A stretch of 64,000 nucleotides of DNA from Chloroflexota bacterium. Lineage in GTDB: Bacteria > Chloroflexota > UBA6077 > CF-72. The position numbers and the translations under genes were made by a program. Location: contig JACPOP010000016.1 of NCBI GenBank assembly GCA_016191465.1, positions 93,011 through 157,010 on the forward strand, read 5' to 3'. Below, one piece after another: positions 62,742 to 64,000 of this stretch (the stretch's first letter is position 1; every line of letters starts with the position of its first letter). The notes below the pieces were generated by a model. That model did not search any database and had not been told where the DNA came from. It saw only the letters and a list, made by a program, of their open reading frames with translations.

Positions 62742-63863
62742 ATGGAGCGAGCCTATCGGCCGTTGATCGAGGCGTTGGGGGAGGTGCCGAACCCGCGGAG
62801 TCGGCGCGGGCGGCGGTACCCGCTGCCGGCCCTCGTCGGGTTGGCGTGCGCCGCAGTGCTCTGCGGCTACCGCAGCTACAGCGTCATGGCGGAGTGGGGG
62901 CGCAACTACGACCCGGAGTTGCTGCGCGCGTTGGGCTTCACGCGAGCGAGCCCCCGTGTGCGGCGACGTTCTTCCTGGTCTTCCGCGCGTTGGATCGGGA
63001 CGCGTTCGAGCAGGTGCTCGGGCGCTGGGCGAGCGCGGTGCTGGCGGACCAAGCGCCCACAGACGCCTTGGCCTTGGACGGCAAGGCGCTGCGGGGCAGT
63101 CGCAAACAGGGCGCGCCGGGCGCCCATCTGCTGAGCGTGGTCAGCCAATCGCTGGGGCTCACCGTGGCGCAGGCCGCTGTGGGCGACAAGACGAACGAGA
63201 TTCCGGTGGCTCCGGCAGTCCTCCGCGGCTTGGTGCTCAAGGGGCGGGTGGTCACGATGGATGCCTTGCTGACCCAACGGGAGGTGGCCCGGACGATCGT
63301 GGACGGGGGCGGGGACTACCTCTTGGTGGCCAAGGGCAATCAGCCCCAACTGGAACAGGACATCGCGACCGTATTCAGTGCCCCCCGCCGACGCCAGCTT
63401 CGCGCAGGCCGAGACCCTTGACAAGGGCCACGGCCGGGTCGAGCGCCGCCGCCTGACCGCCACCACCGCGCTCAACGCCTACCTGACCTGGCCGGGGGTC
63501 CAGCAGGTCGTCCGCATCGACCGGGGCATCGTACAGCGCCGGACGGGAGTGCTCCGGGAGGAGGTGGTCTACGGGCTCACGAGCCTGCCGCCCGAGCGGG
63601 CCTCGGCCGCCGATCTGCTGCGGTACAACCGCGCCCATTGGTCAATCGAGAATCGTTCGCACTGGGTGCGCGACGTCACGTTCGACGAGGATCGCTCCCA
63701 GGTCCGGGTCGGCAGCATTCCGGAAGTGCTCGCCGCCCTGCGGAACACCGCGATCAGCCTGCTGCGTCTGGCCGGGGCCACCAACCTCGCCGCGGCCTGC
63801 CGCCGCAACGCCGCCCAGCCCTGGGAAGCGCTCGCTCTCCTCGGTATCCGTCGCCACAACTAA
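62742..63863 (+). pseudogene. ISAs1 family transposase with two frameshifts
   Basis: Three pieces in alternating frames form one ~370-residue ISAs1-type DDE transposase. The N-terminus (IEALGEVPNPRSRRGRRYPL, LLRALGFTRAS) is in frame 3. The middle (PPCAATFFLVFRALDRDAFE, LALDGKALRGSR) is in frame 2. The C-terminus (TLDKGHGRVERRR, NRAHWSIENRSHWVRDVTF, ending at TAA 63863) returns to frame 3. The breaks fall at C runs, 62951-62955 (one C short) and 63381-63386 (one C extra). Either decay or sequence error at homopolymers; a programmed shift is less likely because two are needed. Confidence 0.85.
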
Positions 63864-63886
63864 GGGCCTGGGACGGAATAAGGCGA

Positions 63887-64000
63887 TCAAGTGGGTGAGG
63901 CATGGGGATGGATAGCGTAGTTCCATTCGCCATGGAACGGGTCGCGCTCCAACTGCACCGTGGCCAACTCGGCATCGGTGACCACCACGCCGGTCGGGTA
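63887..64000 (-). CDS. ISAzo13-type transposase, C-terminal fragment
   Basis: The last 37 codons of a gene entering from the right edge, ending at TGA 63887-63889. The sequence YPTGVVVTDAEL and FHGEWNYAIHPHA is the usual C-terminus of ISAzo13 family transposases. It ends 23 bases after the ISAs1-like gene, so two mobile elements are packed side by side. Whether the rest is intact cannot be seen. Confidence 0.75.
   Translation of the reverse strand, partial: YPTGVVVTDAELATVQLERDPFHGEWNYAIHPHASPT

Noticed and set aside
62742..63863. Programmed ribosomal frameshifting in the ISAs1-like transposase
   Set aside because: Two shifts in opposite directions at plain C runs would be needed, and ISAs1 transposases are normally one uninterrupted frame.

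Overview
The window is a high-GC bacterial chromosome segment, most likely from a member of the Chloroflexota (Thermomicrobia-like or a related uncultivated class). The grounds are indirect: many GTG/TTG starts, long Ala/Pro linkers after the lipobox of solute-binding proteins, a three-domain IspG, a baseplate-J-like membrane protein beside alaS/ruvX/mltG, solo AAA ATPases, and ISAs1/ISAzo13-type transposases. No rRNA is present to confirm this.

Layout. (1) 1-12.5 kb is accessory and catabolic: a truncated family-5 solute-binding lipoprotein; a lone AAA ATPase gene bracketed by a 57-bp direct repeat and preceded by a 19-bp-arm palindrome that runs into its start codon; then a LysR regulator divergent from a plus-strand series of P450, orphan solute-binding lipoprotein, second P450, alpha/beta hydrolase and secreted hydrolase. 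This looks like uptake and oxidative attack on an unknown small hydrophobic compound. An unrecognised secreted protein follows. (2) 12.7-17 kb holds a frameshifted ornithine-cyclodeaminase-family gene, a divergent asparaginase homologue, a ThDP-dependent enzyme and a hypothetical gene; the divergent promoter region is built of 7-bp TTGGAAC repeats in inverted orientation. (3) 17-45 kb is core housekeeping, almost all on the minus strand: yebC, rhomboid protease, an EF-G2-type GTPase (plus strand), nusA-ylxR-infB-rbfA-truB-ribF-tyrS, rpsB-tsf-pyrH-frr-uppS-cdsA-rseP-ispG, and alaS, a baseplate-J-like gene, ruvX, mltG, with dtd, fmdB, a WalJ-type hydrolase and a MarR regulator. Expected members rimP and dxr are not in these clusters, and RibF lacks its kinase domain. 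(4) 45-49 kb is a sugar ABC importer without its ATPase. (5) 49-59 kb is envelope and nucleotide metabolism: glycerophosphodiesterase, a large site-2-protease/TPR/zinc-ribbon fusion, 5'-nucleotidase, membrane glycosyltransferases, BirA and RdgB. (6) From a tRNA-Pro gene at 59.15 kb the content turns accessory: TPR protein, GlsB-like membrane protein, a three-gene operon headed by a Rad52-like annealing protein, then three damaged or partial insertion sequences.

Repeats are a theme: two large TTGGAAC arrays and at least four copies of a dispersed GTCATCCTGAGC...GGATCCGT element, some as hairpins and one nested inside a TTGGAAC array. The most interesting candidates are the repeat-bracketed ATPase cassette, the P450/transport cluster with an atypical P450, the protease/TPR/zinc fusion, the composite repeats and the Rad52-like operon. 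Nothing here was checked against a database; product names rest on motifs and architecture.
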